Assembly (NCBI GenBank): GCA_029972135.1
Contig: CP124755.1
Coordinates: forward strand, 2,108,001-2,172,000
Length of the DNA: 64,000 bases
Reading direction: 5' to 3'
DNA from: Candidatus Thiocaldithrix dubininis
Lineage (GTDB): Bacteria > Pseudomonadota > Gammaproteobacteria > Thiotrichales > Thiotrichaceae
The notes beneath the pieces were generated by a model. It was not told the origin of the DNA and ran no database searches. It saw nothing but the letters and a program-made list of their open reading frames with translations. The translations under genes and the position numbers were made by a program. Below are positions 43,360 to 52,621 of this stretch, piece after piece (positions within the stretch are counted from its first letter, which is position 1; each line of letters opens with the position of its first letter).

Positions 43360-44523
43360 TTAAATGCCCATTGCTTGCCGCGCAATTTGATATTTTAAGA
43401 AATTCATACCGTTAACAAGGTTTAAGCCTTTATTGCGCAACACTTGCCACGGCATTAGATTGTTACCAAACAGTAAGCGGAAGCCTTCCATCGTTTTCTG
43501 CGTGACCACATTCTCGCCTTTGCGGGCGCGTTCATATGCACGTAATACCTGCATACTGCCGCAATCAGCAGGATGATTCAGGATTTGATGCGCTAATTCG
43601 GCCGCGTCTTTAATACCTAAGTTCACACCTTGCCCCGCTAAGGGATGAATGGTATGCGCCGCATCGCCAACAAGCGCAATACGCTCTTGAACATAAGGTT
43701 CGGCATGACGACCGCGTAATGGAAAAGCCGCCCGCGCACCGACTGCGGTAATTGCGCCTAAGCGATAATCTAAAGCTTGCGCTAAGGCTTCTTTAAATGC
43801 ATCAGTTTCTAGGCGCAAGACTGCATCGGCTTTATCAGAAGGCAGTGTCCACACAATCGAGCTTGAACCATCGCCTAACGGCAGAAACGCTAAAGGCCCG
43901 GTTGGCATAAAACGCTGCCATGCGGTTGATTCGTGTGAGAGTTCGGTTTTGACCACACATACCAAGCCACTTTGCCCGTAATCTTCGGTTTTTAAGTAAA
44001 TACCGGCTAATTCGCGTACTTTAGATTGTGCACCGTCTGCCCCCACCAATAAGTGAGCGCTTAATTGCTCGCTGGTATCAAGTTTGACGCTGACTTGTTG
44101 CTGATCAATGCTAAAATTTGCCAGCTTACTGGGGCAATATAAATCCACCGTGTCTAATTTACGGATTTGCTCCAATAACGCTAATTGAATAATACGATTT
44201 TCAACAATATGCCCTAAATCCGCTTCACCTAAATCGGCGGAATCAAAGCGAATTTGCCCGTCGCCTGTACCATCCCAGACAAACATGGCTTCGTAAGGCC
44301 TTGCACGCCGTGCTACCACGCCTTGCCACGCGCCCGCTTCATTTAAAGCACGCTGTGAGGCTCGGCTAATCGCAGAAACGCGTAAATCATACGCATCGTC
44401 GGGCTGGAAAGGGGGCGGTTCGTGCGCTTCTAACACAGCCACACGCTTACCTGCTTGACCTAATAAACAAGCCAAGGTCGAACCCACCATGCCACCGCCT
44501 GCGATGATTACATCGTATTGCAT
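43360..44523 (-). CDS. UbiH/UbiF/VisC/COQ6-family FAD monooxygenase
   Basis: An FAD-dependent hydroxylase of ubiquinone biosynthesis. The 387 residues start with the dinucleotide-binding IIAGGGMVGSTLACLLG (5-21), contain the DG motif HLLVGADGAQSKVRE (about 157-171) and the second FAD motif LVGDAAHTIHPLAGQGVNLG (about 285-304). These are shared by UbiH, UbiF, UbiI and related hydroxylases, which differ in the ring carbon they modify; sequence reading alone does not settle which. No other ubi gene is adjacent. It lies downstream of the PAS/zinc-ribbon gene on the same strand, 90 bases away. Confidence 0.88.
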   Translation of the reverse strand: MQYDVIIAGGGMVGSTLACLLGQAGKRVAVLEAHEPPPFQPDDAYDLRVSAISRASQRALNEAGAWQGVVARRARPYEAMFVWDGTGDGQIRFDSADLGEADLGHIVENRIIQLALLEQIRKLDTVDLYCPSKLANFSIDQQQVSVKLDTSEQLSAHLLVGADGAQSKVRELAGIYLKTEDYGQSGLVCVVKTELSHESTAWQRFMPTGPLAFLPLGDGSSSIVWTLPSDKADAVLRLETDAFKEALAQALDYRLGAITAVGARAAFPLRGRHAEPYVQERIALVGDAAHTIHPLAGQGVNLGIKDAAELAHQILNHPADCGSMQVLRAYERARKGENVVTQKTMEGFRLLFGNNLMPWQVLRNKGLNLVNGMNFLKYQIARQAMGI

Positions 44524-44613
44524 GCCTAACTCCTCCTAATTTTTGTGTACCTCTATCCCAGTTAAGCTACGTCGCCTACCCCTAGTAAGCAAGTGTTATT
44601 TAAATTTTTCCTA

Positions 44614-45186
44614 CTAAGCCTGCTGTGTGCTCATCGGGCGTAAGCTTTTGACAGCAGTTTGACAATCCGTACACACGCCATAAATAACTTTAACGGGGGC
44701 TGTATTGTCTAACTCACCCTTTAAAACCGTTTCATCCGCTTCCTGCCACGTTTCTGCATTTATTTTAATGCGATTACAAATACTGCACCGCACTTTTAGG
44801 CTAGGGATACGCCGAGTTTTAGCTTCAAATTCCACGCGGACTTGCTGGGGTAATTCCTGTTCTAAATTACACTGCACTTCGAGTAAATCGGTACTGTGCG
44901 GAATCACTCGCATTAGCATAAAACGCTTTTCCGTTGCTGAATCACAGCGATAACGCTTCTCCACCACCTTGCCAGAAATCCGTGCATAGTTAAGTACAGC
45001 GTCCACCCATAAACGGGTAGCACTGCCATTAATAAAGCTCCATAATCGCTTACCAAGTACTTGTTCTTCAAGGGTTTGTTGCCCGCCATTAGCTAAGGCG
45101 AAGACATCCCAACCCGCGCCTACTTTTTGGATAATATCGTGTTTATCTAACCAGTAGGTCAGCATCTGGCTTTCATTGATAGACAT
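44614..45186 (-). CDS. PAS-like protein with C-terminal zinc ribbon
   Basis: A 190-residue cytoplasmic protein. The first half (YWLDKHDIIQKVGAGWDVFA, VLGKRLWSFINGSATRLWVDAVL) resembles a PAS sensor fold, and the second half contains RCSICNRIK and, about 37 residues later, YGVCTDCQ, which would bind one zinc ion. No output domain is visible. ATG 45186 is used because AGGAAG (45202-45197) lies 10 bases upstream; a TTG at 45195 sits almost on that site. It is divergent from the xdhC-like cluster. What it senses is unknown. Confidence 0.7.
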   Translation of the reverse strand: MSINESQMLTYWLDKHDIIQKVGAGWDVFALANGGQQTLEEQVLGKRLWSFINGSATRLWVDAVLNYARISGKVVEKRYRCDSATEKRFMLMRVIPHSTDLLEVQCNLEQELPQQVRVEFEAKTRRIPSLKVRCSICNRIKINAETWQEADETVLKGELDNTAPVKVIYGVCTDCQTAVKSLRPMSTQQA

Positions 45187-45335
45187 GCGCGGCAAGCTTC
45201 CTAAGCGAGAATTTAACGGGTTTAAGTATATACCTAACTCGGAGTAAGGGCTTAAGGCGTAACAAACATTACTTGCTATACCTATAAAGGACAGTGGGTA
45301 GGGTAAAGACTAAAACTATGCGCAGAGGCGAGGAT

Positions 45336-46310
45336 ATGCCAAATACACTAAGGAATAGTGATGCAATGCTTTTAGCTCAAGCCCTACAGTGGCACACGGC
45401 CAAGGCTGATTCCTATATAGTGACAGTAAGTAACACATGGGGATCAGCCCCACGTCCTATCGGTTCTTTACTGGTTATGAATGCTGATGGGCATTATAGC
45501 GGTTCGGTGTCGGGCGGCTGCATTGAACAAGATTTAATAGCACGTTGTCAGCAAGGCGAATGGCAAGCCTTAAGTAAACCTTGCTTGGTGAGTTATGGCG
45601 TAAGCGCTACGGAAGCGAAGCACTTTGGCTTACCTTGTGGCGGGTGCTTAGAGCTGGTTATTGAACGGGTAGCGGCGAATCCAGATTGGCAGTGTTTATT
45701 AGAAGCTTTGAATGCGGGGCAGCTAGTCGAACGACAACTGGACTTACAAAGTGGACACAGCCGACTAATTCTGGTGAGTCAAGCTGCTAATCAGCCAACT
45801 TTTAGTCTAGAGCAAACCTTATTACGTAAAATTTTTGGTTCACAATGGCGTATGTTACTGATTGGTGCGAATCAATTAGCGCACTATGTCGCGCAGTTTG
45901 CCTTAGCGTTGGATTATGACGTTTTGGTGTGTGACCCGCGCACTGATAGCGAATTTGTTTGGACACTGCCACAAGTCCCAATTAGCCGCGTAATGCCAGA
46001 CGACGCTGTAGCCGAGTTACGGCATTATCAACGTAGCATTATTTTAAGTTTAAGCCATGATCCCAAATTAGATGACATGGCGTTAATGCAAGCCTTACAC
46101 ACCGATGCGTTTTATATAGGCGCATTAGGTTCTAAAGCCTCTAGCGATAAGCGCCGCGCACGCCTACGCCAATTAGATATTAGCGAAACGGAGCTAAGCA
46201 AATTACACGCTCCTGTGGGCCTAGCGATTGGTAGCCGCACCCCCGCAGAAATTGCTATTGCCATTTTGGCGGATTTAACGGCGAGACGGAACGCTTATGC
46301 AGATGCCTAA
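45336..46310 (+). CDS. XdhC/CoxI-family molybdenum enzyme maturation factor
   Basis: Chaperone that binds sulfurated molybdenum cofactor and inserts it into xanthine-dehydrogenase-family enzymes. The N-terminal XdhC_CoxI domain has SNTWGSAPRPIGSLLVMN, SGSVSGGCIEQDL and FGLPCGGCLELVIE; the C-terminal Rossmann-like domain has LLIGANQLAHYVAQFA and LGSKASSDKRRARLRQL with GSRTPAEIAIAIL. ATG 45336 is used with GAGG 7 bases upstream (324 residues); in-frame starts at 45294 and 45318 exist. It is first in the molybdenum hydroxylase operon and corresponds in role to E. coli PaoD. Confidence 0.88.
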   Translation: MPNTLRNSDAMLLAQALQWHTAKADSYIVTVSNTWGSAPRPIGSLLVMNADGHYSGSVSGGCIEQDLIARCQQGEWQALSKPCLVSYGVSATEAKHFGLPCGGCLELVIERVAANPDWQCLLEALNAGQLVERQLDLQSGHSRLILVSQAANQPTFSLEQTLLRKIFGSQWRMLLIGANQLAHYVAQFALALDYDVLVCDPRTDSEFVWTLPQVPISRVMPDDAVAELRHYQRSIILSLSHDPKLDDMALMQALHTDAFYIGALGSKASSDKRRARLRQLDISETELSKLHAPVGLAIGSRTPAEIAIAILADLTARRNAYADA

Positions 46311-46923
46311 TTATACCGCCTTGTTACTTGCCGCAGGCTACAGTCGCCGCTTTGGTGGCGCTAAATTATTACAACCTTTAAGCAATGGCATCGCCTTAGG
46401 GCTACAAGCTGCGTTGAATTTGCGGGCGGCACAAATTCCAGTATTAGTGGTCGTCAACCCGGAACAAACTGCGTTAACCCAGCTTTATCAACAATACCAA
46501 TTTCCCACACTGATTAATGTAGACGCCCAACACGGCTTAGGTACAAGCATTGCCGCTGGAATTCAGGCAAGCCAAGCGGCAAACGGCTGGTTAATAGCTT
46601 TAGCCGATATGCCCTTTATTCAACCCGCAACCCTAAGAACATTGTGGCAAGCCTTAAACCAAGGTGCAGCTTTAGTAGCGCCTTATTATCAGGGGCAACG
46701 CGGGCATCCGGTTGGCGTTAGCGCAGCCTTCAAAGCCGATTTACTTGCCCTTAACCAAGATCACGGGGCGCAGCGTTTATTACAACAACAGCAAGCCCTG
46801 CTGCAACTGATACAGACACAAGATGCGGGCGTTGTTTGGGATATTGATACCCCCAGTGATTTACCGCGTGGGCAAACCCCGCCAGTCACCAAGGCATGCC
46901 CCTATTCAGAGGTACTTTTATGA
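46297..46923 (+). CDS. MocA-like molybdenum cofactor nucleotidyltransferase
   Basis: A 208-residue MobA-like NTP transferase. ALLLAAGYSRRFGGAKLLQPL is the nucleotide-binding signature (residues 8-28, in two parts around GGAK), followed by LINVDAQHGLGTSIAAGI, LADMPFIQPATL and GHPVGV. MocA adds CMP to molybdopterin for hydroxylases of this family, and the position between the XdhC-type chaperone and the catalytic subunit supports that over MobA (GMP). It overlaps the xdhC-like gene by 14 bases and the next gene by 4. Confidence 0.85.
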   Translation: MQMPNYTALLLAAGYSRRFGGAKLLQPLSNGIALGLQAALNLRAAQIPVLVVVNPEQTALTQLYQQYQFPTLINVDAQHGLGTSIAAGIQASQAANGWLIALADMPFIQPATLRTLWQALNQGAALVAPYYQGQRGHPVGVSAAFKADLLALNQDHGAQRLLQQQQALLQLIQTQDAGVVWDIDTPSDLPRGQTPPVTKACPYSEVLL

Positions 46924-49136
46924 TGGATAACACATTAGTTATGGATCAGGCGGTGCAACCATCGCTGTTAGATCAAGTGGATTTGCGCTATGTGGGGCAA
47001 GCTATTCCCCGCGTTGAAGGCGCATTAAAAGTCAGTGGTCGCATTCCCTATGTCGGCGACCAACCTATTCCAGCTTTATACGGTTATATGGTCAGCGCCA
47101 AAGTCGGCAAAGGGCATATCCGTGAAATTTATAAAGCCGCCGCCTTAGCAGTGCCGGGAGTGGTGGATGTTATTGTCGATTTTGTGCATTTTATTCGTCA
47201 TCCCCAACACGTTAATACGCTAGATGCGCCGATTACGGGGGTAGACACTATTGATTATTTTGGGCAATTGGTCGCCGTTGTTGTGGCTGAAAGCTTTGAG
47301 GCTGCGCGAGAAGGCGCATTAGCAGTCACCATTGATTATGAGCAACTAGGACAAGGTGTGTATGACTTTCAGCAAGCCGCCGCCAAACCTGATGCTATGC
47401 AAAAAGGCTTTAGCGATAATCCTCAGGAACAAAATCAACCGCTCGCCGCCCTTGCGCAAGCACCTATTAAAATAGATCGCCATTACAGCACATCGAATCA
47501 AAGCAATAGCGCAATGGAATTGCATACCACGCTAGCCTATTGGCAAGATGATCAAGTCATCGTACATACTTCCATGCAGCGCTTACAAGTGTGTCGCCAA
47601 CAAATTGCCGCCACCTTAAAGCTAAAACTTAAGCAAGTACGCTTAGTTTCACCGTTTGTAGGCGGTGGCTTTGGCGGCAAATTAGGCGTTACGCAAGACA
47701 TTATTGCGGCCATTCTGGCATCTAAGCAGCTAGGGCGGGCGGTTAAAATTACGCTTACGCGCCAACAAGTGATGGAAGCGACTATTCGGCGACCGCAAAC
47801 TCTACAACACATTGCCTTAGGTGCAGATACCCAAGGGCAACTCAATACAGTTATTCATAACACTATTAGCTCGAATTTAGCAGATGAAAATGTATTTGAG
47901 CCAGCCGCTCAGTCTACCCACTTTTTATATCAAGGCGCACACCGCCAAGTGACTTATGCCATTGCGCGGATGAATCAATTGATGGGCGCGTCTATGCGTG
48001 CGCCGGGCGAAGGCAGCGGTTTATTAGCACTAGAAGCGGCAATGGATGAATTAGCTGAAACCCTAAACCTCGACCCAGTCCAATTACGTATTCTCAATCT
48101 ACCGCCGCAAGACCCATCTAAACAACGCCCGTTTTCGTCTAACCATTTACACGAGGCCTTACAACGCGGCGCGGAAAAGTTTGCATGGGCACAGCGGAAT
48201 AAAATCCCCGCCAGTACCCGCCAAGGCGATTGGTTAATAGGTTTAGGCATGGCAACTGCGGTACGAGTTAATACCTTAAAAGAGTCGCGGGCGCGGGTCA
48301 CGTTATTACCTGAAGGCAAAGCCATTGTAGCGAGCGATATGACCGAAATCGGCACAGGCGCTTATACCATGATGATGCAACTAACGGCGGACTTATTGGG
48401 CTTGCCATTGATGGCGATTGAAATCCGCTTAGGCGACAGTGATTTACCTATTTCCGCAGGCGCGGGTGGCAGTTTTGGCGCTGCAAGTGCAGGTAGTGCA
48501 ATTTATTTAGCCTGCCAAGCCTTACGCGAACAAATTGCCAAAAAATTAAATACCACGCCTGACACTATTGCACTGCAACAAGGCTGGGTCATTACTGATA
48601 ATCAACGCTTGCCATTAAACGATGTGTTAACTAAACCATTATCGGCGGTCGGCAAAATTGAACCGGGCAAAACCGCCAATGATTATACCCAAGCCAGCTT
48701 CGGCGCCCATTTTGCGGAAGTCGCGGTGCATTATGCGACTGGGGAAATCCGCGTACGACGCTTATTGGGCACGTATGCCGCTGGGCGAATTCTCAACCCC
48801 TTAACCGCCCGTTCGCAATGTTTAGGTGGAATGGTGTTTGCGTTGGGAGCCGCGTTAGATGAGGCTTTGATATTTGATAAGCGTAGTGGGCGCTTGGTCA
48901 CCAATGATTTAGCCAACTATCACATTCCTGTCAATTTAGATGTACCGGAAATGGAAGTACTGTTTATTGAGGAACGCGACCCTTACGCAAACCCTTTGCA
49001 CATTAAAGGGCTAGGCGAAATCAGTTCTAGCGTGGGGGCAGCGATTGCCAATGCGGTTTATAACGCCACGGGCATTCGGGTTTATGACTACCCGATTACG
49101 CTTGATAAATTATTAGATCGTCTACCCCACGTTTAA
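46920..49136 (+). CDS. Molybdopterin-binding catalytic subunit, PaoC-like
   Basis: The large subunit of a xanthine-oxidase-family molybdenum hydroxylase. The 738 residues show the hammerhead domain (YVGQAIPRVEGALKVSGR), VSPFVGGGFGGKLG for cofactor binding, GASMRAPGEGSG, SAGAGGSFGAASAGSA and, near the end, IKGLGEISSSVGAA with catalytic Glu700. The end TGIRVYDYPIT is close to PaoC-type aldehyde oxidoreductases. It starts at ATG 46920 inside the preceding stop (ATGA). The likely reaction is oxidation of an aldehyde to an acid, but the substrate is not known. Confidence 0.9.
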   Translation: MMDNTLVMDQAVQPSLLDQVDLRYVGQAIPRVEGALKVSGRIPYVGDQPIPALYGYMVSAKVGKGHIREIYKAAALAVPGVVDVIVDFVHFIRHPQHVNTLDAPITGVDTIDYFGQLVAVVVAESFEAAREGALAVTIDYEQLGQGVYDFQQAAAKPDAMQKGFSDNPQEQNQPLAALAQAPIKIDRHYSTSNQSNSAMELHTTLAYWQDDQVIVHTSMQRLQVCRQQIAATLKLKLKQVRLVSPFVGGGFGGKLGVTQDIIAAILASKQLGRAVKITLTRQQVMEATIRRPQTLQHIALGADTQGQLNTVIHNTISSNLADENVFEPAAQSTHFLYQGAHRQVTYAIARMNQLMGASMRAPGEGSGLLALEAAMDELAETLNLDPVQLRILNLPPQDPSKQRPFSSNHLHEALQRGAEKFAWAQRNKIPASTRQGDWLIGLGMATAVRVNTLKESRARVTLLPEGKAIVASDMTEIGTGAYTMMMQLTADLLGLPLMAIEIRLGDSDLPISAGAGGSFGAASAGSAIYLACQALREQIAKKLNTTPDTIALQQGWVITDNQRLPLNDVLTKPLSAVGKIEPGKTANDYTQASFGAHFAEVAVHYATGEIRVRRLLGTYAAGRILNPLTARSQCLGGMVFALGAALDEALIFDKRSGRLVTNDLANYHIPVNLDVPEMEVLFIEERDPYANPLHIKGLGEISSSVGAAIANAVYNATGIRVYDYPITLDKLLDRLPHV

Positions 49137-49178
49137 AGGCAGCACCCATCCCGCTAAGATTAAAAACCAGAGGCTCAC

Positions 49179-49691
49179 ATGAAATTTAACATTAATGGAC
49201 AAACTTATGAGGCAGATGTGGATATTAGAACCACATTATTGGACTTATGCCGTGAACATTTGGGGTTAACCGGCTCAAAAAAAGGCTGTGACCACGGGCA
49301 GTGTGGCGCGTGTACTATGCTGGTGAATGGGCGACGAATTAATGCCTGTTTGAGCTTAGCCGTTATGCACGAAGGCGATTCTATTATAACGGTTGAAGGC
49401 TTAGGCTCAGCCGAACATTTGTCGCCATTACAACAAGCGTTTATTCAACACGATGCTTATCAATGCGGTTACTGTACCTCGGGGCAATTGTGCTCAGCGG
49501 TGGGAATGTTAGAGGAATATAAGCATGGCTGGCCTAGTTATGTGTCCGCCAATTTAAACGATGTACCTGCCTTAACCCGCGAAGAAATAGCCGAACGTAT
49601 GAGCGGAAATTTATGCCGGTGCGCTGCCTACCAAGGCATTGTGCATGCTATTCAGCAAGTTGCTGAGGAAAAAAGCCATGAAAACATTTGA
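49179..49691 (+). CDS. Two-[2Fe-2S] iron-sulfur subunit, PaoA-like
   Basis: A 170-residue small subunit. The N-terminal plant-type ferredoxin domain has [14 protein letters not shown] with Cys37, Cys42 and Cys45, then Cys57. The second cluster domain has CGYCTSGQ (Cys96, Cys99) and NLCRCAAY (Cys146, Cys148). It transfers electrons from the molybdenum centre to FAD. Unlike E. coli PaoA there is no twin-arginine signal; the protein starts directly with [10 protein letters not shown], so this enzyme should be cytoplasmic. Confidence 0.93.
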   Translation: MKFNINGQTYEADVDIRTTLLDLCREHLGLTGSKKGCDHGQCGACTMLVNGRRINACLSLAVMHEGDSIITVEGLGSAEHLSPLQQAFIQHDAYQCGYCTSGQLCSAVGMLEEYKHGWPSYVSANLNDVPALTREEIAERMSGNLCRCAAYQGIVHAIQQVAEEKSHENI

Positions 49692-50673
49692 TTACCTGCG
49701 TATGGAAAACAATCAAACCATGCCCAATGTGCCACAAAGCAAATTTATTGCAGGTGGGACAAACTTACTCGACTTAATGAAATTACAAGTCGAAACACCC
49801 GGCACTTTATTGGATATTAATCACCTACCCTATAAAGACATTAGTCCGACCGATGACGGCGGTTTACGCATTGGTACGTTGGTCAGCAATAGCGATTTAG
49901 CCAGCGACCCTACAGTACGCACACAATACACCGTATTATCTCGGGCGCTACTCTCTGGCGCATCTGGACAACTACGCAACAAAGCCTCTACAGGCGGTAA
50001 CTTATTACAACGTACCCGTTGCCCTTATTTCTATGCCTTAGACAGTCATTGCAATAAACGGCAACCCGGCACAGGCTGCGATGCCCAACAAGGCTATAAC
50101 CGTATGAGTGCTATTTTAGGCGTAAGTGAGGCATGTATTGCTTGTCACCCCTCAGATATGGCGGTTGCCATGCGTGCCTTAGATGCCACGGTCGAAACGC
50201 AAAAAGCGGATGGCAGTAACCGCGCCATTGCACTAAGCGATTTTTATGCTTTACCCGCTGATACCCCGCATATTGAAACCGTCTTAGAACCGAATGAATT
50301 GATCACCCACATTACCTTGCCTAAACCGCTTACAGGCAAACATCATTATTACAAAGTACGCGACCGCGCTTCTTACGCCTTTGCGTTATGTTCGGTAGCA
50401 GCGGTAATTGACAGCGATGGTGATACCATTAAAAACGCTCGCCTCGCCTTTGGCGGTATTGGCACAATGCCGTGGCGTAATACAGCGGTGGAACAACTGT
50501 TAATGAGCCAACCTGCCAGCAAAGACAGTTTCTATGCTGCTGCCGATTTATTATTAGCAGATGCCAAAAGTGCCGGTGAAAATGACTTCAAAATTCCGCT
50601 TGCCCGCCGCACGCTAGTCGCCGTGCTCAATCATTTAGTGCTTGGGGGAACATCATCCAACACAATTAATTGA
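49678..50673 (+). CDS. FAD-binding subunit with extra [4Fe-4S] insertion, PaoB-like
   Basis: The medium subunit of 331 residues. [13 protein letters not shown] (23-35) and the later [18 protein letters not shown] bind FAD. An insertion of the PaoB type follows: [15 protein letters not shown] and [12 protein letters not shown], then [11 protein letters not shown]. Cys115, Cys125, Cys134 and Cys153 fit the additional [4Fe-4S] cluster known from E. coli PaoB. ATG 49678 is used, with GAGGAA (49665-49670) 7 bases upstream and a 14-base overlap with the iron-sulfur gene. Confidence 0.9.
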   Translation: MKTFDYLRMENNQTMPNVPQSKFIAGGTNLLDLMKLQVETPGTLLDINHLPYKDISPTDDGGLRIGTLVSNSDLASDPTVRTQYTVLSRALLSGASGQLRNKASTGGNLLQRTRCPYFYALDSHCNKRQPGTGCDAQQGYNRMSAILGVSEACIACHPSDMAVAMRALDATVETQKADGSNRAIALSDFYALPADTPHIETVLEPNELITHITLPKPLTGKHHYYKVRDRASYAFALCSVAAVIDSDGDTIKNARLAFGGIGTMPWRNTAVEQLLMSQPASKDSFYAAADLLLADAKSAGENDFKIPLARRTLVAVLNHLVLGGTSSNTIN

Positions 50674-50696
50674 AAGTACCTCACCACGCACTGACT

Positions 50697-50734
50697 ACAG
50701 GTCATTTACACTTGCGCAGGTGTAACTGACCTGT
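50697..50734. promoter_or_regulatory. Palindromic operator copy 1
   Basis: GGTCATTTACAC (50700-50711) and GTGTAACTGACC (50720-50731) form a near-perfect dyad around 8 bases, with pairing continuing 3 more bases on each side (ACA/TGT). A second copy starts exactly 160 bases downstream. Likely TetR-family binding site. Confidence 0.7.
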
Positions 50735-50859
50735 GGTTATGGCTAGATACAAATGGAAGTGTATATTTCATTCACACGCCATATATTTTTAATTAATCTC
50801 TTTGCACTTTCCATCTAAATTCTCCGGCAATTTACCGGATTAATAGACAACTGACTAGG

Positions 50860-50891
50860 GGTCATTTACACTTGCACGGGTGTAACTGACC
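50860..50891. promoter_or_regulatory. Palindromic operator copy 2, adjacent to the TetR start
   Basis: The same arms GGTCATTTACAC (50860-50871) and GTGTAACTGACC (50880-50891) recur with a slightly different 8-base centre. It ends 13 bases before the TetR ATG, well placed for autorepression of the TetR-efflux operon. A short TCCGG/CCGGA dyad lies between the copies at 50823-50839. Confidence 0.75.
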
Positions 50892-50904
50892 AGCAGTCAT
50901 TTAA

Positions 50905-51591
50905 ATGCAAATTCGTGCTACTAATCCTGAAGATAAAGAATTACGCCGTGAGACCATTCTGGATGCGGCCGAGCAATTGTGGTTAAGCCAGCCTGAGCGT
51001 ATGGCGAATGTTGCCGAAATTGCCACGGTGGCAGGCTTGGCAAAGGGCACGGTTTATCTTTATTTTCGTAGCAAAGAGGAATTATTTTTAGCCTTACATC
51101 AGCGGCACGTGGAAGATTTTTTCCAACGTGTGTTAGACCGCGCTCAGCAACCCGCCTCCATGACAATGGAGGATATGTTGCCTATTCTAAAAGCCTTTCT
51201 TTTGGCTACGCCTGCCTTTTTACCATTAGCCAGCTTATGCCACGGTTTAATGGAACGACATTTACCCTTAGAAGTCGCGTTTGCGTTTGAAGAGCATATT
51301 CACGCAATTTTAAATGTCTTGGTAACGGCGCTACAAACCCATTTCCCCCTGATGACCCAAGCGGTCATGCTACAAAGCTATGCATTAATGCTAGGTTTAT
51401 GGCAGTTATTACGCCCTACCCCCCTTAAGCAACTCATGAAGGAACGTGAGTTAATCTGCGCCTGTACAGATGATTATTGGTTCATGTTGGAACATGCTCT
51501 ACGTGCATTATGGCGCGGTGCTCTAACACCAGAGGAACAGAATGATGCGAATAACCCTCCCTCTCTGCCTATCCCTATTACTCAGCCTTAG
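50905..51591 (+). CDS. TetR-family transcriptional repressor
   Basis: A 228-residue regulator. The N-terminal helix-turn-helix covers about residues 15-62 (RETILDAAEQLW, VAEIATVAGLAKGTVYLYFRSKEELFL in adjoining parts). The C-terminal ligand domain is helical and of no recognised subfamily, with CHGLMERHLPLEVAFAFEEH. It overlaps the membrane-fusion gene by 50 bases and so is transcribed with the efflux genes it probably represses through the two upstream palindromes. The inducer is unknown. Confidence 0.9.
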   Translation: MQIRATNPEDKELRRETILDAAEQLWLSQPERMANVAEIATVAGLAKGTVYLYFRSKEELFLALHQRHVEDFFQRVLDRAQQPASMTMEDMLPILKAFLLATPAFLPLASLCHGLMERHLPLEVAFAFEEHIHAILNVLVTALQTHFPLMTQAVMLQSYALMLGLWQLLRPTPLKQLMKERELICACTDDYWFMLEHALRALWRGALTPEEQNDANNPPSLPIPITQP

Positions 51592-52621
51592 CGCTTGTAA
51601 AGAGCCTGAAATACCCGTTGTTACTACTCGTCCTGCGCAAGTTTGGACAGTGAAGCCGCATGAGCAAAGCAGTAGCAGCACGTATTCCGGTGAAATTAAA
51701 GCACGTTATGAGGCAGATTTATCGTTTCGGGTGGGTGGTAAATTAATTGCACGCCAAGCCGATATTGGTGATGAAGTCCACCCTAAACAAAGCTTGGCAC
51801 GTTTAGATACCACCGATTTAAATTTAAATATTGCCAGCGCACGCGCCAATGTGACCGCCGTTGAAGCAGATGTGGCTAATGCTCGTGCGGAATTGAATCG
51901 CGTCAATGAGTTGTATCGTAAGCAATTTATTGGCAGAGCGGCTGTCGATAATGCGCAAGCGGCATACGATGCAGCCAATGCCCGGTTAAGTGCAGCACGT
52001 AGTCAATTAAAACTCAGTGGCAATCAAGCGGCTTACACCGAACTGTATACCGATAAATCCGGTTTAATTACCGCGTTATCTGCGGAAGTGGGGCAAGTAG
52101 TAGGCGCAGGGCAACCGATTATGCACATTGCCTATGACGGTGAGCGTGAAGTGCATATTCGAGTAGGTGAAACCGCAGGCTTACAATTAAAACCGGGGCA
52201 ATTAGTTAATGTCAGCTTATGGGCGCAAGCGCAACAAAGCTTACCGGGTAAAATCCGCGAAATTTCACCATCAACTGATAGCACTCGCAGCTTTTTAGTC
52301 AAAATCAGCTTATTAAGCGCTCCCAGCGATTTACGTTTAGGTTTAACCGCCGATGTGAGTATTCCAAACCCAAGTAAAGCAGATACCAGCTTTATTCCCA
52401 GCACCGCTTTATATCAAGACGGTAAACAGCCCGCTGTTTGGGTAGTCAATGATAAACACGAGGTGCACTTACAACCGATTACGATTGTATCGTATCAAGA
52501 AGACGGTATTAATGTCACAGGCTTAACCAATGGGACGCAAGTCATTGCAGCCGGTGTGCATAAACTCAATAACGGTCAAGTTATTAACCCCGTCCCTTAT
52601 GACGGTAAGGCGGGTGCATGA
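51542..52621 (+). CDS. RND efflux periplasmic adaptor (membrane fusion lipoprotein)
   Basis: Links the RND pump to an outer-membrane channel. The 359 residues start with a lipoprotein signal, lipobox LSAC, with Cys19. Then come a barrel-sandwich motif (YSGEIKARYEADLSFRVGGKL in two parts), a coiled-coil hairpin (about 95-150, ANVTAVEADVANARAELNRVNELY in segments) and the beta-barrel (VHIRVGETAGLQLKPGQLV). Two methionine codons open the gene; either could start. It overlaps the TetR gene at its 5' end and the pump gene by 4 bases. No outer-membrane channel gene is adjacent. Confidence 0.9.
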   Translation: MMRITLPLCLSLLLSLSACKEPEIPVVTTRPAQVWTVKPHEQSSSSTYSGEIKARYEADLSFRVGGKLIARQADIGDEVHPKQSLARLDTTDLNLNIASARANVTAVEADVANARAELNRVNELYRKQFIGRAAVDNAQAAYDAANARLSAARSQLKLSGNQAAYTELYTDKSGLITALSAEVGQVVGAGQPIMHIAYDGEREVHIRVGETAGLQLKPGQLVNVSLWAQAQQSLPGKIREISPSTDSTRSFLVKISLLSAPSDLRLGLTADVSIPNPSKADTSFIPSTALYQDGKQPAVWVVNDKHEVHLQPITIVSYQEDGINVTGLTNGTQVIAAGVHKLNNGQVINPVPYDGKAGA

